Shown: positions 42,004 through 50,640 of the stretch, piece after piece | Layout of the letters: the number at the start of each line of letters is the position of its first letter | Numbering within the stretch: the first letter of the stretch is position 1 | NCBI GenBank assembly: GCA_017463145.1 | Contig: JAFTPR010000001.1 | Span: 1-64,000 of the forward strand | Reading direction: 5' to 3' | Source: Clostridia bacterium | GTDB taxonomy: Bacteria; Bacillota; Clostridia; Christensenellales; Borkfalkiaceae | DNA: 64,000 bases | Program-made: the position numbers and the translations under genes | The notes under the pieces: model-generated | What the model was told of the DNA's origin: nothing | Databases searched by the model: none | The model's input: the letters and a program-made list of their open reading frames with translations, nothing else

Positions 42004-42879
42004 ATGGAACTTACAAAGGCGCAGAGAGCGGAAATTCTTATTCAGGCGCTTCCGTACATTCAACAATATACCAATAAAATTATCGTCGTGAAATACGGCG
42101 GTAACGCCATGATTAACGACGAGTTGAAAGAAGCCGTTATGGGCGATATCGTATTGCTTTCGCTGATCGGTATCAAGGTCGTGCTCGTACACGGCGGCGG
42201 TCCTGAAATTACCGAAATGCTGAACAAAGTAGGCAAAAAATCGGAGTTTGTGAACGGATTGCGCGTGACGGACAAAGAGAGCGTTGATATCGTGCAAATG
42301 GTATTGGCGGGCAAGGTAAATAAAAATCTCGTCAACCTGTTGCAACGCGCAGGCGGCAAGGCGATTGGGCTTTGCGGTATCGACGGGGATATGATTAAGG
42401 CGAAAAAGGCAGACGAAAAGCTCGGTTTTGTCGGAGAGATTACGGACGTAAACGTTGCGCCCATTTTGGACGTACTCGAAAAGGGGTATATTCCCGTTGT
42501 TTCGACGATCGGATACGACGAGGACGGCAACGTATACAATATCAATGCGGACACGGTTGCCGCAAGGCTTGCAGGCGAGTTGAATGCGGAAAGCCTTATT
42601 TCCATGACGGATATCGTCGGGTTGCTCCGCGATAAGGACGATCCCTCCACGCTCATTCCCAAGGTATACGTGTCCGACGCGGCGAAGCTTATCAACGACG
42701 GCGTAATCGGCGGGGGTATGATTCCCAAAGTAAATTGCTGTATCGAGGCGATTCGTCGGGGTGTAAATAAAGTGTTTATTATCGACGGGCGTATCCCGCA
42801 CTCCATTTTGATAGAGGTTTTGACGGACGAGGGCGTTGGCACAATGTTCGTTTCGGGAAATCACATAGAAAGGAATTGA
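42004..42879 (+). CDS. argB: Acetylglutamate kinase
   Basis: A 291-residue amino acid kinase. The start of the fold is IIVVKYGGNAM, then VLVHGGGPEITEML, and later ADTVAARLAGEL. GGAG precedes ATG 42004; an upstream in-frame GTG/ATG (41950) was rejected because it lacks a ribosome site. The N-terminal helix before the first strand is typical of the hexameric arginine-inhibited form, so feedback inhibition by arginine is plausible. Confidence 0.95.
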   Translation: MELTKAQRAEILIQALPYIQQYTNKIIVVKYGGNAMINDELKEAVMGDIVLLSLIGIKVVLVHGGGPEITEMLNKVGKKSEFVNGLRVTDKESVDIVQMVLAGKVNKNLVNLLQRAGGKAIGLCGIDGDMIKAKKADEKLGFVGEITDVNVAPILDVLEKGYIPVVSTIGYDEDGNVYNINADTVAARLAGELNAESLISMTDIVGLLRDKDDPSTLIPKVYVSDAAKLINDGVIGGGMIPKVNCCIEAIRRGVNKVFIIDGRIPHSILIEVLTDEGVGTMFVSGNHIERN

Positions 42880-42881
42880 GT

Positions 42882-44045
42882 ATGGACATCAAACAAATCG
42901 ACAAAGAATATATCGCAAATACCTACGCGCGGTTTGATTTGCAACTTGTGAAAGGAAAGGGATCGTTTGTTTACGACGAGAACGGCAAGGAATATATCGA
43001 TCTTGGCACAGGTATTGCCGTCAATGCGTTCGGCGTGGGCGATAGCGCTTGGAAAGAAGCGGTTATCAATCAGCTCGATAAGATACAGCACACGTCCAAT
43101 CTCTATTACAGCGAACCTTGCGCTTTGCTTGCGCAAACGCTTTGTAAGCGTACGGGTATGAAAAAGGTGTTTTTCTCCAATTCGGGCGCAGAGGCGAACG
43201 AGTGTGCAATCAAGGCAGGCAGAAAGTACGGCGAAACAAAGAAAGGCAAGGACTATTATACGATCGTGACCTTGAAAAACAGCTTTCACGGCAGAACGAT
43301 TACCACTCTTTCGGCGACGGGGCAGGACGTGTTTCACGAGCATTTTACGCCTATGACAGGCGGGTTTGTCTTTGCGCAAGCGAATGATATTGACGACGTG
43401 AAAACGCTTGTGAAAAATAACAAGTGTTGCGCCGTGATGATAGAGCTTGTACAGGGCGAGGGCGGTGTCACCGCTTTGGATAAAACGTACGTGCAAGAGC
43501 TGGAAAAGTTCACGAAAGAGGAGGATTTGCTCCTGATTGTGGACGAGGTGCAAACGGGCAACGGCAGAACGGGTTCGTTGTATGCGTATATGGAATACGG
43601 CATCACGCCCGACGTAGTGACCACGGCAAAGGGTTTGGGCGGCGGTTTGCCGATTGGAGCAACAATGCTCGGCGATAAAGCGGCAAGCTTGTTTACGCCT
43701 GGGCTGAACGGTTCGACGTTCGGCGGCAACCCCGTTTGCGCGGCGGGTGCATTGAGCGTTATAGAGCGTATCGACGAACGCTTGCTTGCGGAAGTGAAAG
43801 AAAAAAGCGCGTACATTTTTAACGAGCTGAAAGGCGCGAAGGGCGTAAAGAGCGTTTCGGGTTTGGGGCTTATGATTGGGATAGAATGTGAAAAGGATGC
43901 AGGGGAAATTATTGCCCGCTGTCAAAAGCGCGGCGTTCTCGTCATTAAGGCAAAACATAAGCTTCGCCTGTTGCCTGCCTTAAATATCCCTATGGACGTG
44001 TTAAAGAAAGCAATTGAAATAATAAAGGAAGAGTGTGAAAGATGA
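42882..44045 (+). CDS. argD: Acetylornithine aminotransferase
   Basis: A 387-residue PLP-dependent class III aminotransferase. Visible are FFSNSGAEANECAIK, NSFHGRTITTLSATGQ, LLIVDEVQTGNGRTGS and the PLP-lysine in TTAKGLGGGLPIGA. ATG 42882 has AAGGA 8 bp upstream. It follows argB after 2 bp and overlaps argF by 4 nt. Confidence 0.95.
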   Translation: MDIKQIDKEYIANTYARFDLQLVKGKGSFVYDENGKEYIDLGTGIAVNAFGVGDSAWKEAVINQLDKIQHTSNLYYSEPCALLAQTLCKRTGMKKVFFSNSGAEANECAIKAGRKYGETKKGKDYYTIVTLKNSFHGRTITTLSATGQDVFHEHFTPMTGGFVFAQANDIDDVKTLVKNNKCCAVMIELVQGEGGVTALDKTYVQELEKFTKEEDLLLIVDEVQTGNGRTGSLYAYMEYGITPDVVTTAKGLGGGLPIGATMLGDKAASLFTPGLNGSTFGGNPVCAAGALSVIERIDERLLAEVKEKSAYIFNELKGAKGVKSVSGLGLMIGIECEKDAGEIIARCQKRGVLVIKAKHKLRLLPALNIPMDVLKKAIEIIKEECER

Positions 44046-44947
44046 TGCATTTATTAAAACTTCAAGACCTTACGGCAAACCAAATCAATGAAATTTTAAA
44101 CCTTGCCGATCAACTCAAATTTGAGAAAAAGAACGGTATTCAACACCATTTGCTTGCGGGCAAAACGCTTGGTATGATTTTTTCCAAATCGTCCACCCGC
44201 ACCCGTGTTTCTTTCGAGGTGGGTATGTACGACCTCGGCGGTAGCGCGTTGTTTTTAAGCTCACGCGACTTGCAGATCGGCAGAGGCGAACCCGTGCAAG
44301 ACACCGCCCGCGTATTATCGAGATATCTCGACGGTATTATGATCCGTACGTTCGAGCAAAAGGAAGTGGAGGATTTGGCAACATACGGGTCTATTCCCAT
44401 TATCAACGGTTTGACGGACTATTGCCATCCCTGTCAAGTGCTTGCCGATCTTATGACCATTCGGGAATATAAGGGTGGATTTGCGGGCAATAAGCTTTGC
44501 TATATCGGCGACGGCAACAATATGACGAATTCCTTGATTGTTGGCGGTATCAAAATGGGTATGGAGGTTTCCGTAGCTTGTCCCAAGGGATACGAGCCGG
44601 ACGCCGCGCTTATGCAATGGGCGAGTGAAAATGGGAAATTCACCTGCACGGATAACGTGTTGGAAGCGGCGAAAGGCGCGGACGTATTGTACACGGACGT
44701 ATGGGCTTCTATGGGTCAGGAAGCGGAAGCGGAAGAAAGAAAACGTATTTTCAAAGGTTACCAAATCAATGCCGACGTAATGCAGGTCGCAAACAAAAAA
44801 GCAATGGTATTGCATTGTTTGCCCGCGCACCGCGAGGAGGAAATTACGGCGGAGGTATTCGAGGCGCACGCCAACGAGATCTTCGACGAGGCAGAAAACA
44901 GATTGCACGCGCAAAAAGCCGTGCTTGTAAAGTGTTTGGGCGAATAA
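44042..44947 (+). CDS. argF: Ornithine carbamoyltransferase
   Basis: A 301-residue transcarbamoylase making citrulline. The carbamoyl phosphate motif SSTRTRVSFE, the ornithine-side HPCQVLADL and the HCLPAHRE block with the conserved Cys are all present. It starts with two consecutive ATG codons overlapping the argD stop. It is the last gene of the arginine operon; no terminator is obvious after it. Confidence 0.96.
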   Translation: MMHLLKLQDLTANQINEILNLADQLKFEKKNGIQHHLLAGKTLGMIFSKSSTRTRVSFEVGMYDLGGSALFLSSRDLQIGRGEPVQDTARVLSRYLDGIMIRTFEQKEVEDLATYGSIPIINGLTDYCHPCQVLADLMTIREYKGGFAGNKLCYIGDGNNMTNSLIVGGIKMGMEVSVACPKGYEPDAALMQWASENGKFTCTDNVLEAAKGADVLYTDVWASMGQEAEAEERKRIFKGYQINADVMQVANKKAMVLHCLPAHREEEITAEVFEAHANEIFDEAENRLHAQKAVLVKCLGE

Positions 44948-45083
44948 GGACATCACGTGTTCACACTACGAATCTTTTACGCTGTACAAAGGTTATATCG
45001 CGGAAATAGAGGAGCGTGAAAAGGATTTCTTCGTTTTGTTCGGTAGATACAGCGATATTTTCCCGTGCATACAAACACGTTAA
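44931..45083 (+). pseudogene. Coding-like fragment without a start codon
   Basis: After argF, in a different frame, 50 codons run from 44931 to TAA 45081-45083 with coding-like composition (segments SHYESFTLYKGYIAEIEERE and FFVLFGRYSDIF). There is no ATG, GTG or TTG after the preceding in-frame stop at 44928. It looks like the 3' remnant of a deleted gene. The parent family is not recognised. Confidence 0.4.
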
Positions 45084-45132
45084 AGAGCGGGGACAACAAA
45101 GAAAAATATGGTAGAATAAAGGAGAGCATTGT

Positions 45133-45981
45133 ATGCAATATACGATATCAAACGGCAACTTGACGGTTACGGCAGATACTTTGGGCGCAGAAATAATCAG
45201 CGTGAAAAAGAACGGTAAAGAATGGGTTTGGCAAAACCAAGACGGAAATTGGGACGGGCACGGTCCGTTGTTGTTTCCTGTTTGCGGGCATTTTGGATTG
45301 ACGGTGGACGGTGTTTTCTACGATCTTCCTGCGCACGGTTTTTCCCGCAAGTCGCAATATACGCTTGTGGATAAGGGCGAAGATTTCCTTATTTTCGAGC
45401 TTCGCGCAAACGAGCAAACGAAAGCCGTGTACCCTTTCGATTTTGTCGTGACGGTAGGCTATGCGCTCACGGGCGATACGCTCACCATTCGTTTTGAGGT
45501 AGAAAACCCTGCGGAAAAAACGCTGTATTTTGCGTGCGGTGGGCACGAATCGTTCAACCTCGACAAGAATATAGGGAATTACGAACTGCGTTTTGAAAAG
45601 ACGGAACACCTCGTCCATTTGTATCATAACGACGACGGCTATCTTGACGGCAAAACGCTTGATTACGGCGTTTGCGATACGTTTGTATTGCCCGAGGATT
45701 TCTTGCAGGAGGGCAGAACGCTCATATTCAAAGATATCAACTCCCGCAAGCTCACGTTTGCTAAAAAAGGCGGTGAGGCGCTCGTGGAAGTTGCGTTCGA
45801 CGGATTTAAAAATCTGCTTTTGTGGCGTGAGCTGGATTCGCCGTTCCTCTGTATCGAGCCTTGGTCGAATTTGCCCGACTACGAGAACGCGCCCGACGTA
45901 GAGTTCTCCACGAAAGAGGGCGTGTTTGCGGTTGCTCCGAAAGATAAAAAATCTTTGGTTAGAACGATTAAATATTTATGA
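45133..45981 (+). CDS. Aldose 1-epimerase family protein (LacX-like)
   Basis: A 282-residue beta-sandwich mutarotase. Typical are the early ISNGNLTVTADTLGAEIISV, GPLLFPVCGHF, DLPAHGFSRKS with a catalytic-type His, CGGHESFNL with the second, and FLCIEPWSNLP near the end carrying the catalytic Glu. This corresponds to the LacX/YihR-like branch rather than classical GalM; the sugar is unknown. AAAGGAGAG precedes the ATG. The next gene overlaps its stop by 4 nt. Confidence 0.9.
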   Translation: MQYTISNGNLTVTADTLGAEIISVKKNGKEWVWQNQDGNWDGHGPLLFPVCGHFGLTVDGVFYDLPAHGFSRKSQYTLVDKGEDFLIFELRANEQTKAVYPFDFVVTVGYALTGDTLTIRFEVENPAEKTLYFACGGHESFNLDKNIGNYELRFEKTEHLVHLYHNDDGYLDGKTLDYGVCDTFVLPEDFLQEGRTLIFKDINSRKLTFAKKGGEALVEVAFDGFKNLLLWRELDSPFLCIEPWSNLPDYENAPDVEFSTKEGVFAVAPKDKKSLVRTIKYL

Positions 45982-46187
45982 TAAAACTTGGAAAATACAA
46001 GCACTTTAAAGGGAACGAATATGAGGTTCTCTCGCTTGCGAAACATTCGGAAACGGGCGAGGAATACGTCGTTTACCGCGCGTTGTACGGCGCGGGGGAG
46101 ATTTGGGTACGCCCTGCCCGTATGTGGGAGGAAACGGTAGAAAAAGACGGCAAAACGTATCGTCGTTTTACGTATATGGAGGATTGA
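45978..46187 (+). CDS. DUF1653 domain protein
   Basis: A 69-residue protein with the DUF1653 pattern: KLGKYKHFKGNEYEVLSLAK, then YVVYRALYGAGEIWVRPARMW. It is a small beta-barrel-like domain of unknown function, common in bacteria. It overlaps the aldose epimerase stop and is followed after 3 bp by a lipoprotein gene, so these are one unit. Confidence 0.88.
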   Translation: MIKLGKYKHFKGNEYEVLSLAKHSETGEEYVVYRALYGAGEIWVRPARMWEETVEKDGKTYRRFTYMED

Positions 46188-46190
46188 AAT

Positions 46191-46634
46191 ATGAAAGGTT
46201 TGAAAAAATTGTGTGTACTGTTGCTCGCCGTAATGACGGTGTTGTTTGCGGTTGTCGGGTGTAACGCTCCAAACGATTTGGAGGCGGGCAAGCAACATTT
46301 AGAAGAAAATGCTTATAAGGTTACGGAGTCTAAGTTAGAGATATCTCAGATGCATTGCACCGCCACCGTACTTACAGGTATTATGACGGATCGGTATGAA
46401 CGCGATCGGGTTATCTCAAAAATAGTGGCTGTACATTTCGACGCCTATTCGGATGCAACGGAATTCTATAAGGAGTATGCCGAGGATTATAAATCGGAAT
46501 TGTTCTCGGATTATCTTAGGTGGGACGTTGAAATCAAGAAAAAGGATAATTGGGTCGTTTACGGTAAAGATTACACTGTCGACAATTTTTTTGCTCTTGA
46601 CGTGGATTGTACAGGTTGTTTGGGTTGTCTGTAA
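46191..46634 (+). CDS. Small lipoprotein A of a tandem pair
   Basis: A 147-residue secreted lipoprotein. The signal is MKGLKKLCVLLLAVMTVLF, with the lipobox VVGC giving Cys24 as the lipid-bearing residue. The mature part contains FYKEYAEDYKSELF and EIKKKDNWVVYG, which recur in the next gene. It ends with CTGCLGCL, a Cys-rich tail absent in its partner. Function is unknown. Confidence 0.75.
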   Translation: MKGLKKLCVLLLAVMTVLFAVVGCNAPNDLEAGKQHLEENAYKVTESKLEISQMHCTATVLTGIMTDRYERDRVISKIVAVHFDAYSDATEFYKEYAEDYKSELFSDYLRWDVEIKKKDNWVVYGKDYTVDNFFALDVDCTGCLGCL

Positions 46635-46698
46635 TCAAAGCTGATAGAAGGGATAAGTGCTTGCGCGCAACGGCGGATTGCGTATAGGGAGGATCGAA

Positions 46699-47121
46699 GT
46701 GAAACGTTTGAAAAAATTGTGCGTGCTGTTGCTCGTCTTGCTGACGGCGTTATTTACGCTCGTTGGGTGCGGTGTGCCGAGTAATTCGGTGGCAGCAAAG
46801 GAAAAGCTGAATAAAAACTCTTTTACGATTACGGAAACGTACAGATATATCGTAGAGATGGACAATTGCCCTGTCGTAGTGATGAAAGGAACGAGAATGA
46901 ACGGCTCGGAAACGGAAAAAGAGATCGTAGTGGTATATTTCGGGTACAACACAGACGCAAAGAAGTTCTATAAGGAATATGCTGAAAAATACATTTTCGA
47001 TTTTTTCCCGGGACACGGCAAATGGGCGGTGGAGATAAAGCGCAAGGATAATTGGGTTGTTTACGGCGAGGAAGAGGATATCGACGACTTCTTTGCGATA
47101 ACGCCCGGCTGTCCAGGATAA
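46699..47121 (+). CDS. Small lipoprotein B of a tandem pair
   Basis: A 140-residue lipoprotein that is a diverged duplicate of the one before: KRLKKLCVLLLVLLTALF signal, lipobox LVGC, and the shared blocks KFYKEYAEKYIFDFF and EIKRKDNWVVYG. GTG 46699 is chosen because GGGAGG stands 6 bp before it; a frame from 46657 would add residues before the signal peptide. The conserved aromatic/Lys blocks suggest a small extracytoplasmic domain of unknown role. Confidence 0.75.
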   Translation: MKRLKKLCVLLLVLLTALFTLVGCGVPSNSVAAKEKLNKNSFTITETYRYIVEMDNCPVVVMKGTRMNGSETEKEIVVVYFGYNTDAKKFYKEYAEKYIFDFFPGHGKWAVEIKRKDNWVVYGEEEDIDDFFAITPGCPG

Positions 47122-47128
47122 GAAAGCA

Positions 47129-47163
47129 AACACGGTTGCGAAACGCCTCGCAACCGTGTTTTA
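47129..47163 (+). terminator. Terminator after the lipoprotein pair
   Basis: AACACGGTTGCG (47129-47140) pairs with CGCAACCGTGTT (47149-47160), followed by TTT. The converging gene at 47166 ends at its foot. Confidence 0.8.
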
Positions 47164-47165
47164 TG

Positions 47166-47813
47166 TTACAATTTGTTTTTCGGGCAGACCTTGATGCATA
47201 TCCCGCAAACGCTGCCTCTGCCGATATCCTGAAAATGTTCTTTCATATAACGGGAGCATTTTTCGGGGTCGAAGTTCCTTTCGTTTTCTTGCGGTAATTC
47301 CCCGAAAATTGCGCCTGCGGGGCAGGCGTTTTTGCAAAGCGTACAGCTTCCGCAACCGTTTTTGATAACGGGTAGCTCGTTTTCCACGGGCATATCGGTC
47401 AGCACCGTTGCCAAACGCACTTTACTACCGTAGGAAGTGGACAGGAATAACCCGCTTTTTCCTACGAATCCCAAACCCGACAATACAGCCGCCGTCTTGT
47501 GAGGCAGTACGCCTTGGTAGGGATTGTTTTTTCCGAGGCTTTGACTTGCGGCGATAGGCATGGCGGCAAAACCTGCCTTTTCTATTTCCCTGCTTATGCG
47601 GAAAGCAATCGTGTCAAGGAGCGTGTTCGCCGTGCGGTAGTGCTGAAAATACATAAAGCTCGGCGCAGTATCTATTGTTTTCAGCGTTGCATCCGAAAGC
47701 TTTACGCCGATAGATACGGCATAGGCAAAGCCCGCTACGGTTTTGCGTAATTTGCAAAATCCGACGATATCCGCCCCAAGCGTTTCCGCCAATGTTTTTA
47801 AACGCTTTTGCAT
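47166..47813 (-). CDS. QueG-like 4Fe-4S double-cluster protein
   Basis: A 215-residue cytoplasmic iron-sulfur protein. The C-terminal part has two 4Fe-4S motifs, CGSCTLCKNACP and CGICIKVCP, as in epoxyqueuosine reductase. The N-terminal part has LSGLGFVGKSGLFLS, resembling the cobalamin-binding region of QueG. It is much shorter than QueG (about 310-380) and lacks the HEAT extension, so it is more likely a paralog of unknown function, as is common in Clostridia. It ends 8 nt before the permease start on the same strand orientation and is probably cotranscribed with it. Confidence 0.75.
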   Translation of the reverse strand: MQKRLKTLAETLGADIVGFCKLRKTVAGFAYAVSIGVKLSDATLKTIDTAPSFMYFQHYRTANTLLDTIAFRISREIEKAGFAAMPIAASQSLGKNNPYQGVLPHKTAAVLSGLGFVGKSGLFLSTSYGSKVRLATVLTDMPVENELPVIKNGCGSCTLCKNACPAGAIFGELPQENERNFDPEKCSRYMKEHFQDIGRGSVCGICIKVCPKNKL

Positions 47814-47821
47814 AATGCCTC

Positions 47822-48979
47822 CTATACGAAAAACAGCAAGGAAGCGGCGGTCAATAAAATCAGGAAACCGAAATTAAACGCTGAAAAGAGCAACAGATAG
47901 CTCTTGGTCTTGCCTTGGTTTTTCGAGGTGTATTCACGGAACGTAATCAAGCTTGCAAGCGAGGAAATGAGCGTACCTACGCCGCCGATATTCACGCCGA
48001 TCAACAGCCGTGCGTAATCGGTCGTAAACTGTGATAACAGAATTGCCGAGGGTACGTTGCTGATGACTTGGCAGGACAGCGCGGAAACGAGTAGCGCGTC
48101 CTTTTGCATAAGCGTATGAAATAAACGTTGTACGGCGGGTATTCTCGCCATATTTCCCGAGAACACAAAGAACGCCACAAACGTAAACAACAGCCCGTAA
48201 TCGACGTCTTTGAGCGCCTTTCTGTCCAAGAACAACAACGCAAGCGGAATGGCAATCAGCCCAATTTGATATGGGATTACGCGAAATACGATTACGATAG
48301 AAAGGAGAAAAAGTACGCAATAGATAGCCGTGCGGAGTTTTGGCAACTTCGTTTGTTCTCCCTCGATTTCAAGCGGTTCTTTTTTGACAAACAGGCAACA
48401 CGCCGTTATGAGCGCAATGGCAAGCAAAAACGGCGGGAGCATTATTTGCATAAACTCGCCTGTTGGGATATTGAATTTGGTATACAGATACAAATTTTGC
48501 GGGTTGCCAAAGGGGGTGAGCATACCGCCGAGGTTGGCGGCAATATTTTGCATAATGAACGTAAACGCCATATATTTTTGCTTGCCCGTCGAGGACAGTA
48601 CGAAATATCCCAGAGGCAAAAAGGTCAAAAGCGCCATATCGTTGGCAATCAGCATAGACCCGATAAAGGTTACGTATACAAGGGCAAGGATGCTCGCTCT
48701 CGTCGTCTTGAATACTTTCACGATCTGCTTTGCCAATACGTAGAAAAAGTTGATGTTGCGGAACGCGCAAACCACCGCCAATACGCAGAACAGACAGGTG
48801 AGCGTTTTAAAATCGAAATAGGAAAGATATTTCTTATCGGGAGGCACGATAAACATTGTAATAACCGCTGCCAAAACGGCAATGCATAAAACGGCGTTCT
48901 TTTTTAAAAACGCTGTTATTTTTTTTGTAAATTCTCCGTGGTGGTGCGTATATCCGTGCCCTTTTACTGCGCTTTGCAT
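47822..48979 (-). CDS. Anion/citrate-type permease (DASS/ArsB superfamily)
   Basis: A 385-residue membrane protein with about ten to eleven hydrophobic segments. The motifs FIGSMLIANDMALLTFLP and NLGGMLTPFGNPQNLYLY correspond to the N-D and G-NPQN type re-entrant loops of the ion-transporter superfamily (citrate, arsenite, Na+/H+ NhaD). The transported anion is unknown. It is the first gene of a minus-strand pair with the iron-sulfur protein. AAGGAAA precedes the ATG; a TATAAT (49022-49017) lies upstream. Confidence 0.8.
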   Translation of the reverse strand: MQSAVKGHGYTHHHGEFTKKITAFLKKNAVLCIAVLAAVITMFIVPPDKKYLSYFDFKTLTCLFCVLAVVCAFRNINFFYVLAKQIVKVFKTTRASILALVYVTFIGSMLIANDMALLTFLPLGYFVLSSTGKQKYMAFTFIMQNIAANLGGMLTPFGNPQNLYLYTKFNIPTGEFMQIMLPPFLLAIALITACCLFVKKEPLEIEGEQTKLPKLRTAIYCVLFLLSIVIVFRVIPYQIGLIAIPLALLFLDRKALKDVDYGLLFTFVAFFVFSGNMARIPAVQRLFHTLMQKDALLVSALSCQVISNVPSAILLSQFTTDYARLLIGVNIGGVGTLISSLASLITFREYTSKNQGKTKSYLLLFSAFNFGFLILLTAASLLFFV

Positions 48980-49125
48980 AGTTTTTCCTTTCCGTTTATT
49001 CCTTAATACCCGTAGTATTATAGCACTAACGGCAAAAAAAAGCTATTCATTTTATCATGTTTCTTTGCTTTTGTTGTGAGAATTGTTGAGAAATTCCAAT
49101 AAAAGCAAACGCACATTGCAAATTG

Positions 49126-49153
49126 TTGACATTTTCATGACAGAGTATATAAT
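49126..49153 (+). promoter_or_regulatory. Promoter of the MFS gene
   Basis: TTGACA (49126-49131), 16-bp spacer, TATAAT (49148-49153). Confidence 0.8.
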
Positions 49154-49186
49154 AGAATACGGAAATAAAAAGGAGAGGAAACAGCT

Positions 49187-50428
49187 ATGGCGAAGGTGAA
49201 GAGCGAGAAGAAGCGTATTACGCTGTTAATATGGCTTTGTTGGCTCGTGTATATGTGCTCGTATTTGGGTAAAGTAAACTATTCGGCGAATATTACGCAG
49301 ATAGAAGCGTTTTACGGTATTTCGCACGCCAGCGCGGGCATGGTAGGTACGTTTTTCTTTTTTGCGTATGGCGCAGGGCAAATATTCAACGGAGTATTCT
49401 GTAAAAAATATAATATAAAATGGATGATATTCGGGGCGTTGACGGTTTGCGGCGTTTGCAATTTGCTTGTGGGGCTTGCGCCCAATTTTGCTATCGTCAA
49501 ATACGTATGGCTGCTCAACGGGCTAGCTATGTCTGTGCTTTGGCCTACGCTCATACGTTTGCTCAGCGAAACCTTGCCTCGTGAAAGTATGGCGCGCGCA
49601 AGCGTGGTTTTGGGTACGACGGTTGCTACGGGTACGTTGATTATCTACGGTTTAAGCGCGTTGTTTGCCGAGTTGCAGGTGTTCAAGCTTGCCTTTTTCC
49701 TGCCTGCCGTCGTTTTGCCTGCGGTGGGTGTGATATGGCTTTGCGCTTTTTCCCCGTTGACAAAAATCAAAGCTGTGCCCGTTGAAACGGAGAAACGGGA
49801 AGAAACCGCGCCGCAAGAGAAAGGAAAAATGCCCCGAGATTTGTTGCGGAGTATTTGTATTTTGGCGGTATTTGCCGTGGCGACGAACCTTGTCAAAGAC
49901 GGATTGACGACGTGGGTGCCCTCCATTTTGAAAGAAAACTACGGTATGCCCGATTCCTTTTCAATACTTCTTACGCTGTTGTTGCCTATGGTGGCGGTGT
50001 TTGGGAATTTCTTTGCGGTACAGTTGCATAAAAAGGTTTCCGACTTCGTGTTGCAATGCGGTACGGTATTCTTGTTGGCGGGCGTATTGGTCGGCGGCGT
50101 TATCGGTCTGTTGTCCACGAAGCTTGTTATCGTTACGCTCATTGGATTTGCGTTGGTCAATTTCCTTGTGTCTTCCTCCAACTCTACGATTACGAGTATT
50201 TTTCCGCTGTTTATGAAAGGCAAAGTAAATTCGGGGTTGATTGCGGGCGTACTCAACGGGTGTTGCTACGTGGGAAGTACGATAAGCTCTTATGGTTTGG
50301 GCGCGCTTGCAGATAGCTTCGGCTGGAATACGGTATTCTATGTTTTGCTTGCCGTTTGTTGCGCGGTGGTGTTGACGGCGGCTGTTTATTGGTTGATAGG
50401 GTTTTTGAAAAGGAAAAAGGAAAAATAA
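49187..50428 (+). CDS. MFS transporter, organophosphate:phosphate antiporter-like
   Basis: A 413-residue protein with twelve predicted membrane segments. The start WLVYMCSYLGKVNYSANI and the GQIFNGVFCKKYNIKWMIFG loop resemble sugar-phosphate/glycerol-3-phosphate antiporters of the OPA group, but the substrate is uncertain. A charged central loop (KAVPVETEKREETAPQEKGK) separates the halves. GGAGAGG precedes the ATG. Monocistronic with own promoter and terminator. Confidence 0.85.
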   Translation: MAKVKSEKKRITLLIWLCWLVYMCSYLGKVNYSANITQIEAFYGISHASAGMVGTFFFFAYGAGQIFNGVFCKKYNIKWMIFGALTVCGVCNLLVGLAPNFAIVKYVWLLNGLAMSVLWPTLIRLLSETLPRESMARASVVLGTTVATGTLIIYGLSALFAELQVFKLAFFLPAVVLPAVGVIWLCAFSPLTKIKAVPVETEKREETAPQEKGKMPRDLLRSICILAVFAVATNLVKDGLTTWVPSILKENYGMPDSFSILLTLLLPMVAVFGNFFAVQLHKKVSDFVLQCGTVFLLAGVLVGGVIGLLSTKLVIVTLIGFALVNFLVSSSNSTITSIFPLFMKGKVNSGLIAGVLNGCCYVGSTISSYGLGALADSFGWNTVFYVLLAVCCAVVLTAAVYWLIGFLKRKKEK

Positions 50429-50447
50429 CCGTTGGAAACGGTAATAC

Positions 50448-50480
50448 GCGGCTACAAGGTTGTTGTAGCCGCATTTTTTT
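50448..50480 (+). terminator. Terminator of the MFS gene
   Basis: GCGGCTACAA (50448-50457) pairs with TTGTAGCCGC (50463-50472), then ATTTTTTT. Confidence 0.85.
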
Positions 50481-50542
50481 GTAATCGAAAAAACTGTTCC
50501 AAAAAGACAGAAAAATGCATAGATGTTTTTTTGTTATCTCTG

Positions 50543-50571
50543 TTGACTTTTTAAAACAGGTGTGCTATACT
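50543..50571 (+). promoter_or_regulatory. Promoter of the ABC transporter gene
   Basis: TTGACT (50543-50548), 17-bp spacer, extended -10 TGCTATACT (TATACT 50566-50571). Confidence 0.85.
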
Positions 50572-50640
50572 ATCCCCGAAAAGTACGGAAGGGATTCCGC
50601 AAGACAGCTAAATACGATTGTTCGACAGGAGGAATTACAT

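Noticed and set aside
48128..48889. 253-codon + strand frame opposite the anion permease
   Set aside because: Very Arg/Lys/Gln-rich shadow; the permease on the - strand has membrane segments and motifs.
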